In this document: positions 34,827-45,959 of the stretch, in pieces
How positions within the stretch are numbered: position 1 is the stretch's first letter
How the letters are laid out: every line of letters begins with the position of its first letter
Source of the DNA: Loxodes magnus
Taxonomy: Eukaryota > Ciliophora > Karyorelictea > Loxodida > Loxodidae
Direction: 5' to 3'
Assembly: GCA_946699065.1 (NCBI GenBank)
Contig: CAMPDV010000024.1
Span: forward strand, 558,001 to 622,000
Length of the DNA stretch: 64,000 bases
Translations under genes and position numbers: made by a program
Notes under the pieces: generated by a model
Seen by the model: the letters and a program-made list of their open reading frames with translations, nothing else
Told to the model about the DNA's origin: nothing
Database searches by the model: none

Positions 34827-37489
34827 TGTAATTATTTCACTTTTTTATTTTTTAGAGAATTTCCTGTTTAAATATTTTGTTAAAAGTTCTGTTATTTCTT
34901 AGAAACCATTTTTTAAATATTTTAATAATCAGATATTGTTATTTACCTTTTATAATGTTTATAATTAAAATTAGTCATTAAATTTACTTGTATTGACTTA
35001 ACCATTTCTTTCTTCTCCTATTAGATTTTAACTATTTGTAAATAATAATCTTGATACTTTTGTAATAAGTCAAGTTAGAATAGCTAATTTATATAAATAA
35101 GATCTAAGTTACTTATTTTAATTTATAAAAAATGAATATGATAGGTTTAATATTTCTAACATAATTACTATAAATAATAAATATAAAGTTAAATTTGTTT
35201 CATTTATCAAATTTATACGTTTTAATATAATTAAATCTAATTTATCTTAAGCTTACACTATTCTTTTTAAAAAGTTATATATACTTAAAAAAAAGCAAAA
35301 ATTAAAGAGAAACTAATAATGAAATTGTATATTTACCTTTTAAATAAATAATTATAGTAAAATTTATCGTTTAATTTAGTATCCTTTATATAAGAAAATA
35401 GAAATATAACTTGAATTAAAGCAAAATATAAAAATTATAATAACATAATTATTTATTTTTTGATTAAAGAAATGAGGTATATTAAAGTTTTTGATAACTA
35501 AATTGCTATTAATGTTCATTCTATCTTTCTTTTTTATATAATAGATTATTAAATATTTTAAATTATTTTAAGCTTTATAGCGAAACATGGAATGTTTATT
35601 TATTTTTATTTATTCTTAATTCATTCAAAATCTCTTATTGGGGTTTTATAATTTTTCTTTCAACTTAAAGATTTAAAAGGTATTAAAAAAATGTATACTA
35701 TTAATCATAAGAATAAATAATTAATGGCGTAAAGTTTTAAATTTTTCTTTAAATTCTATTGTTTTTAATTTTAAAATTAAATATTAATCAGAAGCATGCT
35801 AGCAAGTATTGGAAATTATATAAAATCTATCGTATAAATATGCTGGAAAAAATTCGAATAAAGAGAAACACAATATATTTACAATTAAGAAATAGAAATA
35901 TAAATATAATATTTCAAAGGATATAGATAAAGATATTAATTTTAATACAGTTTGTAAAATATTAAATAAACTTTCTAAAATCGGGAAATTACTAAATTAC
36001 TTTTTTCATAAGTGTTAAAAAGGAAAATTTTACTTTTTTTATTCTTATCAAATAATATATAAAATTTAAAGAAGAGAACCCTAAATATAAATAGAATCAA
36101 TTTAAAATCTTGCACATATTTCTTTCATTCTCTAACTCCATTTTTTAATATTTATCTATCATTATATACTTTATTACTCATATTAATAAAAGATATGAAA
36201 TTAATGCGAAAACTTAGATTTAATACATTTTTTGATATTAATGAGTTTTTCTATTAAAGAATATCTATTAATTAAATTTAAAAATAAATTATCTACATAT
36301 ACTCAAAATTCTTAAATATTTAAACATTTTACCCTTTAATCTTGATATAAATGGTGACTATAACATTTTAATTATATTTTATAATAGTACAATATCTAAG
36401 TAGTACATCTTCTTATTTTATAATAATATATCATCCAAACAATTTCTAATTTTATTTCTCATAAAATATAAGCAAAATTACCTTTAAATTGATTATTTAA
36501 TTTTTAATTTTAAGAATTTTTTGATTTTATATTTACATATTCAAAGATAATTAAAATAAGTTTTGATGTAAATTATTTTATATTAAGATGAAATTTGCTT
36601 GCTGAGGAAAATATGAAGATTAATTATGGATATGAAGACATGTATATTTAATTAAAAATTAAACAAATATTTAATATAAGAATAATTATATAAAATTAAG
36701 AGTTAATTTTATATATAAATGAGTATCTCACAAATATTATTTGTAAAGACTTTTATTTTAGCATAAAATAATCAAATTTATTTAAGCCTGATTTAAAAAA
36801 TTATGAAAGTTATCTATAGTTATAACTAAGAGGATATATTAATAAGTCAGATTAATTGGTAAATGATAATGATTTTTAGTATTAAAATCTATAAAAATTA
36901 AGATGAGCTATTTTCTTTATTATAAATTATGTTTCAAGTAACCTGGACTTTCAAAAGTTTCTTTCAAAAAGTATATTAAAAGTTAGCATTAAACTTTAAG
37001 ATACTTAACCTTTTTTTTTGATTAAATTAAATAAATGTCTATTTTATTTACCTTAATTTTTCTTTAAAAATTAAGATAAGATTTTAAATATAATTACTTT
37101 TTTAATAATAAAATTATAACTAATTAAGATAAATATATTATTTAATATAAATGCTAGTAACTTGGTTAGATATTTATATAAGATGTAAGAAGAATTAGAG
37201 AAAACTTTTCATAATAAAAAGATACTATCAGGAAAAAAAATTTCGTAAATATAATGATGATAATAAAAATAGAATTATAATAATATAATTAAAAATAAAT
37301 TATATTTAAAATTTTAATTAATAAAATAATCTTATAAACAAATTATTAATTTTTTTTATAATATTTATAAGATAAAATCTTAAAGTCAATATTAAAACTT
37401 TTAGGAAATATATATTATTTAATTATAATAAGTTATTGTATGACCAAAAATAATAATTATTTATATTTTTTAAATGGATTCTCAGCTCT
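34827..37489. other. gene-poor, very A+T-rich region
   Basis: About 2.6 kb of low-complexity DNA (roughly 15% G+C) with no balanced frame. It ends at the abrupt G+C increase of the RING-like copy at 37490. Confidence 0.5.
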
Positions 37490-37965
37490 AATATGGTGAG
37501 TAGGTAATCTGGTGCAATAATGTCTGCATTGTATGTATTCTTGCAATAGGTTCCACTACAAACAAGGAAGAACGTGCCCATTGTGTATTAAAGCTTACAT
37601 GTTTGAGGGTTCGCCCTATCAGCAGGAGAATCTGAATAATAGTACTGATATCTAGATCGCAGAACTATCCTGATACAATTCCACTAATCTGATCAGGAAT
37701 TGGAAAGTATTAAAGACATAGTTGAGATAATTATAATTTTTATTTGTGAGAATTTATTTCGACTGCTATATTTAAAGCAAATTCGGAATGTCCTCTTATC
37801 CCTTCCAACTCCAGCCTTCGGAAAGAATTGCAAGAATTAGATATTGAAAACGATAAATTTTGATTTATAGACGGAGTGAAGAAGCAGAGGATCAAAGAGA
37901 CCATATGAAACAAGAAACTTTTCAAGAATGCTACTGATAGTAAATTTAGGTTTCTTTATTAATCG
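37490..37965 (+). pseudogene. RING-like fragment, copy 2 (frameshifted)
   Basis: Reads LHCMYSCNRFHYKQGRTCPL… in the frame matching copy 1 (5409-5011). One RING Cys is changed to Phe and one His to Tyr. A one-base difference near 37680 (CCTGATACAATTCC against CCTGATCCAAATGCC) shifts the frame relative to copy 1. Nucleotide similarity continues to about 37960. Likely a degenerate copy of the same repeated family. Confidence 0.5.
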
Positions 37966-38289
37966 TGGTGATTCAAATAATGATGATACCACGTTAATTA
38001 ATTAATTTATAATTAATTATTTTAAAAATCACAATTTTTAAAGCATATATATTAAAAGTTTATAATATGTTTTTAATTTTTCCTAATTTTTCAAATTATA
38101 ATTTTATAATTTAAAATAATTTTTTTTAATTACAAATCCTTTTAAAAAAAAATTTCAAGTAAATGTATCTTTTATTAATTACTTATTAGGCATCTTTTAA
38201 TATACTATTTAATGTATAGATTGTTTATTTTATAAGTTATTTATGGTTTTAATTTTAAATTGTTATTTAAATTAGTGGCTATTATTATA
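37966..38289. other. A+T-rich spacer
   Basis: No feature recognised. Confidence 0.5.
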
Positions 38290-38662
38290 TATAATTTAAA
38301 TAGGATGGAAAGCCCTTTCCTTTGGATGCTGCTTGGAGGCCCAGCAAGGCAAAAAAAAATGAGCGCGGACGGAGGATAAATCGGAAGAAGAGAAACTATT
38401 TACAAGAGAAGGAAGATGTGACAAGCTGGAGAACTCTGAATGCCAGGAGGAACTTTCTTTATCATAGATCGGGAAAATGTACTCGTAATTGCATATTGCA
38501 TTCTATGCTTTGTAAGGAAAAATTACAGGGACGTACTGCAAGAAGAGGAAACAAAGAAAGAGATACCTATAACAAAAAATTTCGACATTAAATAAAATTA
38601 ATTTAAAGAGCTGTGCACCACGAGAGTGCTACGCGCTCTATAATCCAATTTATTTATATAAC
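38290..38662 (+). mobile_element. element with coding-like body and 3' hairpin module
   Basis: The 5' boundary is an abrupt G+C rise at about 38300. ORF 38322-38591 (MDAAWRPSKAKKNERGRRIN…) is Arg/Lys-rich, with a small Cys cluster (KCTRNCILHSMLCKEK). It is followed directly by the hairpin module (38604-38652) and a TTTATTTA tail. Part of the body (TTGCATTCTATGC…GGGACGTACTGC) weakly resembles the RING-like family. Its body differs from the twin-hairpin copies, so again only the 3' end is shared. Confidence 0.55.
38604..38652 (+). repeat. shared 3' hairpin module, copy 6
   Basis: AAAGAGCTGTGCACCACGAG…GTGCTACGCGCTCTATAATCC then AATTTATTTATA. Confidence 0.75.
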
Positions 38663-38802
38663 TTCAAAATTATTTTTTAATTGTTAAAAGTATTTAATTT
38701 AAACTTAGAAATAATATTAGGTATAATTAAGATTTTTATTTATTCTTTTTGTTTTAAGATATGAATAAAAGTGAAGATTATAGATAAAATAGTTTTCATT
38801 CA

Positions 38803-40050
38803 TCAGTAAATTTTCATCCACTTCTTATTATTCAAACTATATTAATATAAATCACTATGCAAATCATATTGGTAAACATTATACTAATTTAGCACTGGCT
38901 AAGTAAAGCAAAATATTTTGAAGGGAAAAATTTCACCATTCGTTCATTTATTTTTAGAATAAATTATTTAAGTTTCGATATTCGATCATCCGTTTCTGTA
39001 GATTAAAAAGGAATCTGAATATGGAACATATATAACTGAGGCTCTTCCTATTTTTGATAATGTTTACTAGCTCAAATTTCATTAATTTCTTTCTTTGTCA
39101 TAAATTTGAATTTTATCTGATTCTTAAAATAAATGTTCGCAGAAACCTCCAAAGATTTAAATCTGATTATATTTTTAATCGCATCCAAAATATTAAACTG
39201 GAACTGGAATTTATTTTATAGAGCAGAAAGATTTTTCTCTTAAGGAAAAAATTTAACATTCTTCCACATCCTACTACAATTAATTTTATATCTTATTGCC
39301 AGATATTATATATACAGCATCTCTTTTTTTACAGCTTGTACGATGGCAAAATCTCCCATGTTTCATCTTATAATTTAAAGTAATTTGAAGGATTTAACTA
39401 TGTATTGTAAAATGTTTATCTTGTTCACTTTCGCCTGATATCAACAGCACATCATCGAAAATCTATTCTAATTATGTATAAACGTTGTCTGTTTTTTCAA
39501 TACATGGTAACTGTTTTTAAAAGCTTTTTAAATCAATTAGAAATATTTTCTTTTCTTAAGAATTTATTCTAATTATGCATACTTTACTGAACTCTATTCT
39601 CTTTCCAAAATTTTAGGATATTTAAAATCTAATCGCTCGTATACCAATTTAAGCGAATATTCTGTTATTTTTTAGTAATATGTTTTTCTAAAAATTTTAG
39701 TTAGAAATAAAATTTATAGAGATTAATTAACTTTTCTATACATTTTTATAGGAATACTTTATTAAATTATACTCTTCTGCAAATAGAATATTTTCTTGTT
39801 TCCATACTAATATATTTCTATTTTTATTTGTAAGCTTTAGATTCTAATAGATGTCTTTGGTTTTAAATTAGGATTAAATTAGCTTACTATGTAAAAAGTT
39901 TTCATTAATCTAATAATTTGTATTTCTAAACTGCAAAGCTCTATAAGCATATAAGTAGTTTATAGATTTATTTATAGCTTTAGATTTAAAATACTTATAA
40001 ATGAAAAACTAAATTTATATAACTTATGATAAGTATATTTATAAACTCAT
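38803..40050 (-). CDS. kelch-repeat protein
   Basis: 415 residues, ATG at 40050 (MSLQIYLSQVIQIQFF) to a tandem TGA TGA at 38800-38805, which marks this as a true stop. The C-terminal 230 residues hold kelch-like blades: HGRFCHRTSCKKRDAVYIIS, then QIQIFGGFCEH…YDKERNQWNLSQ, then a third with YSLNNKKWMKIY. The N-terminal half has no recognisable domain. No signal peptide, so probably cytoplasmic, as a propeller adaptor. Several Trp are TGA. Divergent from the eL22 gene, 424 bp apart. Confidence 0.7.
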
Positions 40051-40474
40051 TTTAGTTTATTGCTAATGCCTTTAATCACTTTACTTTACGAATATTTATT
40101 TAAATCTATATTAAACTAAATACTCTTAACTCTTTGGTGTTAATGAAATATTAATATCTAACTTTTACTATTGTTTAACTTTCTTGTTTTGCTTAAAGAA
40201 GGAAAATAAAGTATAAAGTGACTAAAGAATTTTATAATTTATATCTAAGAAATGTAAAAGTAACTTTCATAATAATTATAATATCTCAAATAAGATTTAA
40301 CTTTACTTGTAAAATAGATTTATTACTAATAAAGCTTTAATACTCTATAATGAGTTCTAAGAAATTATTATTCTCCTAGCATTCTATTATATGCACTTGC
40401 TTATACATATTTAGTACTTAATCTTATATTTTCAAACTTATAAATTTAACTTTTTCATTCTCTTTTTATAAATC

Positions 40475-40840
40475 ATGGCGAATATTCTCCGCAAAAAGAA
40501 GCAAGAAGCAAAGAAGGCAGAACTAAAGTTTTCAATCGATTGCTCAGCTCCTGTTGAAGACAATGTAATTGCAATTGGACATCTTGAAAATTTTTTGAAG
40601 TAGAGGATAAAAGTACAAGGACGGAAAGGAAATCTTGGAGAATCAGTAACTCTAAACAAAGATACAAGCAAAATTAATGTAAATTCAGATGTTAAATTCT
40701 CTAAAAGATACCTGAAATATCTTACTAAAAAATACCTTAAAAAACAACAGCTAAGAGACTATTTGCACGTAATTTCTACTGGAAAAACATCATATGAACT
40801 AAGGTATTTCAACATACATCAAGATGAAGAAGAATAGTGA
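40475..40840 (+). CDS. RPL22: 60S ribosomal protein eL22
   Basis: 121 residues, ATG 40475 to TGA 40838, no intron. The match to the eL22 family is unmistakable: [20 protein letters not shown], then [19 protein letters not shown], then [20 protein letters not shown], then [15 protein letters not shown], then [15 protein letters not shown]. Length and acidic C-terminus are normal. The protein belongs to the large ribosomal subunit and contacts 28S rRNA near the exit tunnel. The Q of FLKQRIKV is TAG, and the penultimate codon is also TAG before TGA, so this gene proves TAG=Gln with TGA as stop. Tail-to-tail with the NBR1-like gene, 228 bp away. Confidence 0.98.
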
Positions 40841-41068
40841 GTAAAGCTAATTATATTTAAATTACATTTAAGATTAATTTTTTATATGGTAATGTCAATC
40901 ATTTATCTTGCCCTCTCGCTTCTCATTTTAGAGAAATTTTTAGAAAAAAAAGGAAATTAATTGAATATTTTAAAATATAATTATTCAATTTGGATTATTA
41001 AAATAAGCTTAATATAAAGTTTAAAAATACCTTAAATAATAGTAATTTTAAAAAGTGATTTAAAGTCT

Positions 41069-42304
41069 TCATTTTTTTATTTAATTTTATTTACCTTTCT
41101 ATTTAATACTTAGTTGATTCTCGAAAATTTGATCTGATTCATTTTTATGATCTTCTAACGTTCTTATTATGGTCTATATTCCAAGATTCGCAAATCTTTC
41201 ATAATAACTCCAAAGTCTCTAAATTTGTTTTCTTAGAAATAATTAACCTACTTAATTTTTAGAATTTAAATCCATTTTTTCTAATCTTTCTTAGTGAGTT
41301 TTTTCTAGTTCATCGCCTTCAACCACTCCAAATAAATTATATGCTTTATATCAATAATAAAGAGAAATAAGATATTAGTTATCAGCAAAGATATCCCATA
41401 CAACTCTTTACTTTCCTGGACAATCAATTATTTATATATCTAATTCAACTTCAATTTCTTGGTTTGGTAATACTTTTCCTATAAATATTTTTTTATTTAG
41501 TTAATCATTTTTTTGCTCTAAATAGGTATTGTTAGGCCATTCTTAAAGTCCAATATTTTTTAATTTATACTTATGCTTAACTTTATCATTTACTTGATGC
41601 TCATGGAGCTTTTAATGCTCAGGTACATAAATTTAATATAATTCTTTAACTTTCAAATTAAGTTCATACTAATCAGAAATATACTAACTATCAACAGTTT
41701 GTAAAACAAATTTCGTAGAGAATTTATTTGAATTATGCTTTTCCAAATTCAAAGTGAAGGTTACCTAGACATTTTCGTCTTAATTTAGATTTTAGACTAT
41801 TTTTTATTTTACATTTGAATATAGATCAACAAGATATACATCTTACTACCATTAGGCCTTTCCACTATTTTATATAAAGCTAAAGTTAAAATTTACAAGT
41901 TTATTTTAGCGTCTCTCTTAGCAAGTATTTCTGTGTTATTTTAATCTGAGATCAATCATCCCTAAATAAAAAATTACCTTATAATCTTTAAATTTAGCTA
42001 CCTAAACTTGCTTAAGCTAGTATATTTTTTGCTGAATGCTCCTCTGTATTTTTTATTTAATTTGATAGTTTATATCGGTGCATTGACTGGCATAAGACTA
42101 GAAAATACAGTCTTTAATATCAAAATTCTAAATTATCTGGATTTTATTTTCCAAATCCTTGACTTAAGTATCAATCTAGTTTAAGGTATTAGTCTAAAAG
42201 TCTTAAATTTATTTCTTCATTAAGTTGAGATTTTGAATATTTTGATTGTTCAGTACCTAGTTCTACTGAAGCTGGTTGTTCTGCTGAAATCCAAAAGGCT
42301 ACAT
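41069..42304 (-). CDS. coiled-coil protein with NBR1-like Ig (FW) domain
   Basis: 411 residues, ATG at 42304 (MQPFGFQQNNQLQQNQVLNN) to TGA at 41069. Residues 1-60 are Gln/Asn-rich with a coiled coil to ~110. The central region (~125-310) is β-rich. Its second half, KYKLKNIGLQEWPNNTYL…LPNQEIEVELDI…VVWDIFADN, has the W-x-L-x-N-x-G…WP…PG…V pattern of the NBR1 FW/Ig-like domain, which in NBR1 and ILRUN proteins binds cargo or partner proteins. The C-terminal ~90 residues are helical (EGDELEKTHQERLEKM). No UBA or PB1 domain is visible, so an autophagy role is only a possibility. Divergent from 42460 with 155 bp between starts. Confidence 0.7.
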
Positions 42305-42459
42305 TTTTTATATTTTAGTTATTTAATTTAATGCTTAATTAAGATTATAAATAAAGTTCCTTATGCTTATGCTTAAAATAAATAAAGTACTCTATAAAAT
42401 AAATTTTTTATATTATAAGCCTATATTATAAAAGTAAAAGTTTAAATTATAGGATAATT

Positions 42460-43128
42460 ATGTAAAGAGATAGCAAAGTATTATTATCATTATTATTTGT
42501 ATCTCTTACACTATTTGTATTAATATCTATACCTCTACTGAAGGCTTGGCAGCTTTATTCTAAATGTTTCCAAGTGTTATTCGAATCCACTAAAATAAAA
42601 ATTATTCACTAGCCTGTTTTAAACCACTTAGTGATTAGATTATCTAGTTATTAATTATAGGTTTAATTTTAACTTATTTTAATCCATATTTTATTAGGTT
42701 TAAAGTTGCTATTATAAATGATTAAGAGTAAAATGATTATATGGATACTATATTTCATTTATAATTCATATAAGGCTAATATAATAAAAAGTAACCTAGC
42801 TTATGTATTTAGTAGAGTATACAGATAATAGTAATTATATCTATTAATTATCCAGTTAAATAGTCATTAAGCAATTCAAATATAACTACTATTACTTCCA
42901 GTTACATAATAGATAAGCTAAAGCATCTTCTCTTTTATTTTATATCCTTTTATAAGAATCATAACTTAGAGTTCTATACTTTTATTCAAAAATATAGTAA
43001 ACTATATTAGGAAGATTTAAAAATATCAAATGCTATACTTTAATGGTACTAAAACATTTAAAATCTCAATTTCTTTCAATAAGGAAATTCTAGAATCAAG
43101 AAGTGATAGCTATATACCTAATGGTTGA
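42460..43128 (+). CDS. small membrane protein, unknown
   Basis: 222 residues, ATG 42460 (MQRDSKVLLSLLFVSLTLF) to TGA 43126. The N-terminus has a strong hydrophobic span (VLLSLLFVSLTLFVLISIPL), and another span is likely at ~80-115. Only TAA/TAG interruptions occur before this TGA. If the TGA is Trp, the frame continues 11 codons to 43159 through A+T simple sequence, so I prefer the first. No family recognised. Starts 155 bp from the divergent NBR1-like gene. Confidence 0.45.
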
Positions 43129-43590
43129 AAATATAAAAGCATATATATATAAATTATTTGATAATATAGATAATTTTCTATAAGTTTATATATAAGTTTA
43201 GCAAACCAGGCACTAATATAATAATACTAGGATATTTCCCAAAAAGTTTTTATTAGATATCATTTTTTTAATTTAAAACTAAGTGATTACAATACCCTTA
43301 TTCTACTTTTAAAATATATAAAATATCTAAAATATTCTGGAAAGATAGCTATTATGTGTTGATTAAAGAGGATTATAGATCATAAGGTTTTAAATAATTT
43401 TATGTTTCCTTACTTTAATTACTACTGATTGAGTAAAATATAGCTATAGAGTTATCTAATCCTTTTTAAACTAGAATATTTTGATAATGATATCCGTTTC
43501 TTAATTATATCTAAGCTTTCTACCTAACTTTTGCTTACTATCTAAAAATACTTAAGCAGTATATTTTATAAAGTTTTTAGCTTTATTAAG
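43129..43590. other. A+T-rich spacer, nothing recognised
   Basis: No balanced frame or repeat. Confidence 0.5.
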
Positions 43591-44283
43591 ATGTAAATAA
43601 GTATTAAAAGCTATTAAAAATGTAAAGATAAGGAGACTATAACTAGAACTAAATTCCTTATTAAAATATCTATTAAAACCCATAAAGTGAGCAATATCAT
43701 TATAATTAAGCTCAAATCTAAGGATAGCAATAAGGAGGATATCCATAGAATTAAAAGTCTTATTAAACCTCATAAACTTACTCATAGACTGAATGATCTT
43801 ATACAAACTCTTAAACAGGAAAGTCTTATACAAATTCATAGACTGGAAAACCTTATACAAATTCATAGACTGAATAATCTTATACAAACTCATAGACTGG
43901 AAAACCTTATACAAATTCATAGACTGAATAATCTTATACAAACTCATAGACTGGAAAACCTTATACAAATTCATAGACTGAATAATCTTATACAAACTCA
44001 TAAACAGGAAAGTCTTATACAAATTCATAGACTGGACAATCTTATACAAACTCATAAACAGGAAAGTCTTATACAAATTCACAGACTGAATAATCTTATA
44101 CAAACTCATAAACAGGAAAGTCTTATACAAATTCACAGACTGGACAATCTTATACAAACTCATAAACAGGAAAGTCTTATACAAATTCACAGACTGGACA
44201 ATCTTATACAAATTCATAGGCAGGGAAATCTTATATATCGCAAGCTATAAATTTAAAGTAAAGACAACCGGGTTAAAATATGA
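43591..44283 (+). CDS. nonapeptide-repeat protein (LIQ-x-H-x-L/Q-x-x)
   Basis: 230 residues, ATG 43591 to TGA 44281. After ~75 non-repeat basic residues there are about 16 tandem copies of a nine-residue unit: LIQIHRLEN, LIQTHRLNN, LIQTHKQES, LIQIHRLDN. The unit is 27 nt, so the frame is kept. An alternation of I/T and R-L/K-Q forms a 54-nt super-repeat. The pattern LIQ-x-H-x-x-x-x suggests a regular helical or solenoid structure. The final TGA overlaps the next gene's ATG (ATGA). The opposite strand also stays open as a matching repeat (NLYK…), which is a shadow of the repeat. The first ATG is chosen because upstream sequence is A+T-rich. Function unknown. Confidence 0.5.
43795..44225. repeat. 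27-bp tandem minisatellite, about 16 units
   Basis: Units of CTTATACAAATTCATAGACTGGAAAAC type (27 bp, written here as CTTATACAAATT then CATAGACTGGAAAAC), without spacers, in two alternating variants (54-bp period). They lie inside the nonapeptide-repeat ORF. Confidence 0.85.
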
Positions 44284-45440
44284 AGTAGAAATCTTAAGAG
44301 TCCTATTCGACTTATTAGAGTGAGAGTTCAAACGTATCTTTAGTTTCAAATTTATTCAATTAGGATAATTTTAAAAATATAGGAAAATCTTAAAGCATAA
44401 AATCATAAAATTAAGAAAATGAGACATGAAGAAGCTTTGATTATACCGAAAAATCTGATACATTTACATTCACCCAAACATCTAGTTAATCAATATAAAA
44501 GAGGCATTTCAAACTGAAAAAACTTAGATGTATAGTAGATGACAAAACTTATGATATTCAACATTTAGAGTTTTGCTAAGCTCCTCCCTTCTAAGAACTT
44601 AAATAGTCTTTTATGAAGAATTCAAAGAAATTCTTGGGATAGCTTGGTATGAAAATAGAGAGATCTTAAATTTCTCAACTATACTTGTATGATAAGAAGT
44701 TTATTTAATATATTATAAATAAGGGAAATAGCAAAAAATGGGATTAAGTGGTGGAAAGAGTTGAAGCTTTAATAACTATGTTCTGAAATGAAGTTTTTAG
44801 AGTAAATACTTAGGTTGTAGTTAAATTCTGACTTCAAACTGAGAATTGAAATTCTTAACTACACAAAATTTTAGAAAAAGTGCTAAGAGAAAAAAATATG
44901 TTTGAGGAATTTGATCTTTAAGAATTAAAGTACTAAATGAAAAATAAGTAATTGGATGAGGAGTATAATGAACTTCAACCTTATGAATAAAACATCTTTA
45001 GCTAAGAGTCTTATTATCCAAATGATATTAATGACCCTGAATTCTAAAAATAGAGAAACCAAACAACATGTGAAGTGGATTAAAGGTTGCACAGCATTCA
45101 GCATTTTAAAGAATGCACAAGCCATTTCATAACTGGAGCCAAAGATGAACTATTTTTCAATGCTTTGAAAATATTTAATAATCATAAGAATCTATTCTTT
45201 CTAATCCCACCTAACAAGGTTATTTTTTACAACGAATCATTCATAACATAAACTTTAACACAGAACAATAATATGGTTTACAATCTAGAGTAGAAACTAA
45301 AGTCACTTGAAAATGAGGTATTTAAATTTTGGAATTTTGTCTATTATTTTAATTAAACGATAGTAGAAGAATACTACGAGCAAGTACAGTGGGTAACTGG
45401 TGAAATTCGTAATATAATTGAGAGAGTTATAAATCAATGA
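44280..45440 (+). CDS. hypothetical protein, 386 residues
   Basis: ATG 44280 (MKQKSQESYSTYQSESSNVS) to TGA 45438. The N-terminal ~70 residues are Ser/Gln/Asn-rich and probably disordered. The rest is a well-composed helical protein: LGMKIERSQISQLYLYDKKF, WDQVVERVEALITMFWNEVF, LHKILEKVLREKNMFEEFDL, CTSHFITGAKDELFFNALKI, then C-terminal VTGEIRNIIERVINQ. Several Trp are TGA (MFW, FWLQTENW). Its start overlaps the stop of the repeat protein by ATGA, and the two might be parts of one gene. No family was recognised. Convergent with the TMEM151-like gene. Confidence 0.75.
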
Positions 45441-45959
45441 TTTAAATCCATTAGTTAAGCTTCCTTTAATTTAAATCTACATATTTTAAATATAAGATAT
45501 AACCATTCTATGGTTTTTAAATTGTAAAGCTAGCATCAAATTTCTATACTTAGATAAATTATTTAGTTATTCATCACAAAAGCTTCTTAAGAAATTATAT
45601 TTTAGAAATCTTTCATTTATTTAATAGATTTATAAAAGGTTTAAATTTTAATATCTTAGTAATTAGTTAAGTTAAAGGTTTATTTATATATAAGTGAATT
45701 AATAAATAAGAATCAAAGAGAAAGAACAAGGGAAAAAAGATTGAACTTAAGGAAGATTAATTAGTTTATTTCTCCTAAATTAGTAAAGATAATTAAACCT
45801 TAGATACTGAAGATTAAAACAATAATGTATCTTAATGTTATAATAATCTAAGAATGAAGTTAAAAACTGGTATAAAAGTTAAAGATATTAAAACTAAAAT
45901 AAAAGTTACTTTTATATATATTTTATCTTAAATTCATTTATTAAAAAGGCTATATGCCT
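45441..45959. other. A+T-rich spacer between convergent genes
   Basis: Nothing recognised beyond 3' flanks. Confidence 0.5.

Noticed and set aside
43552..44217. Long minus-strand repeat ORF (MNLYKIVQS…)
   Set aside because: It is the reverse reading of the 27-bp repeat coded on the + strand. Any 27-nt repeat without stops gives a matching open frame on the other strand.
43795..44225. Possible CRISPR-like array
   Set aside because: The repeats are contiguous with no unique spacers, and the DNA is ciliate.
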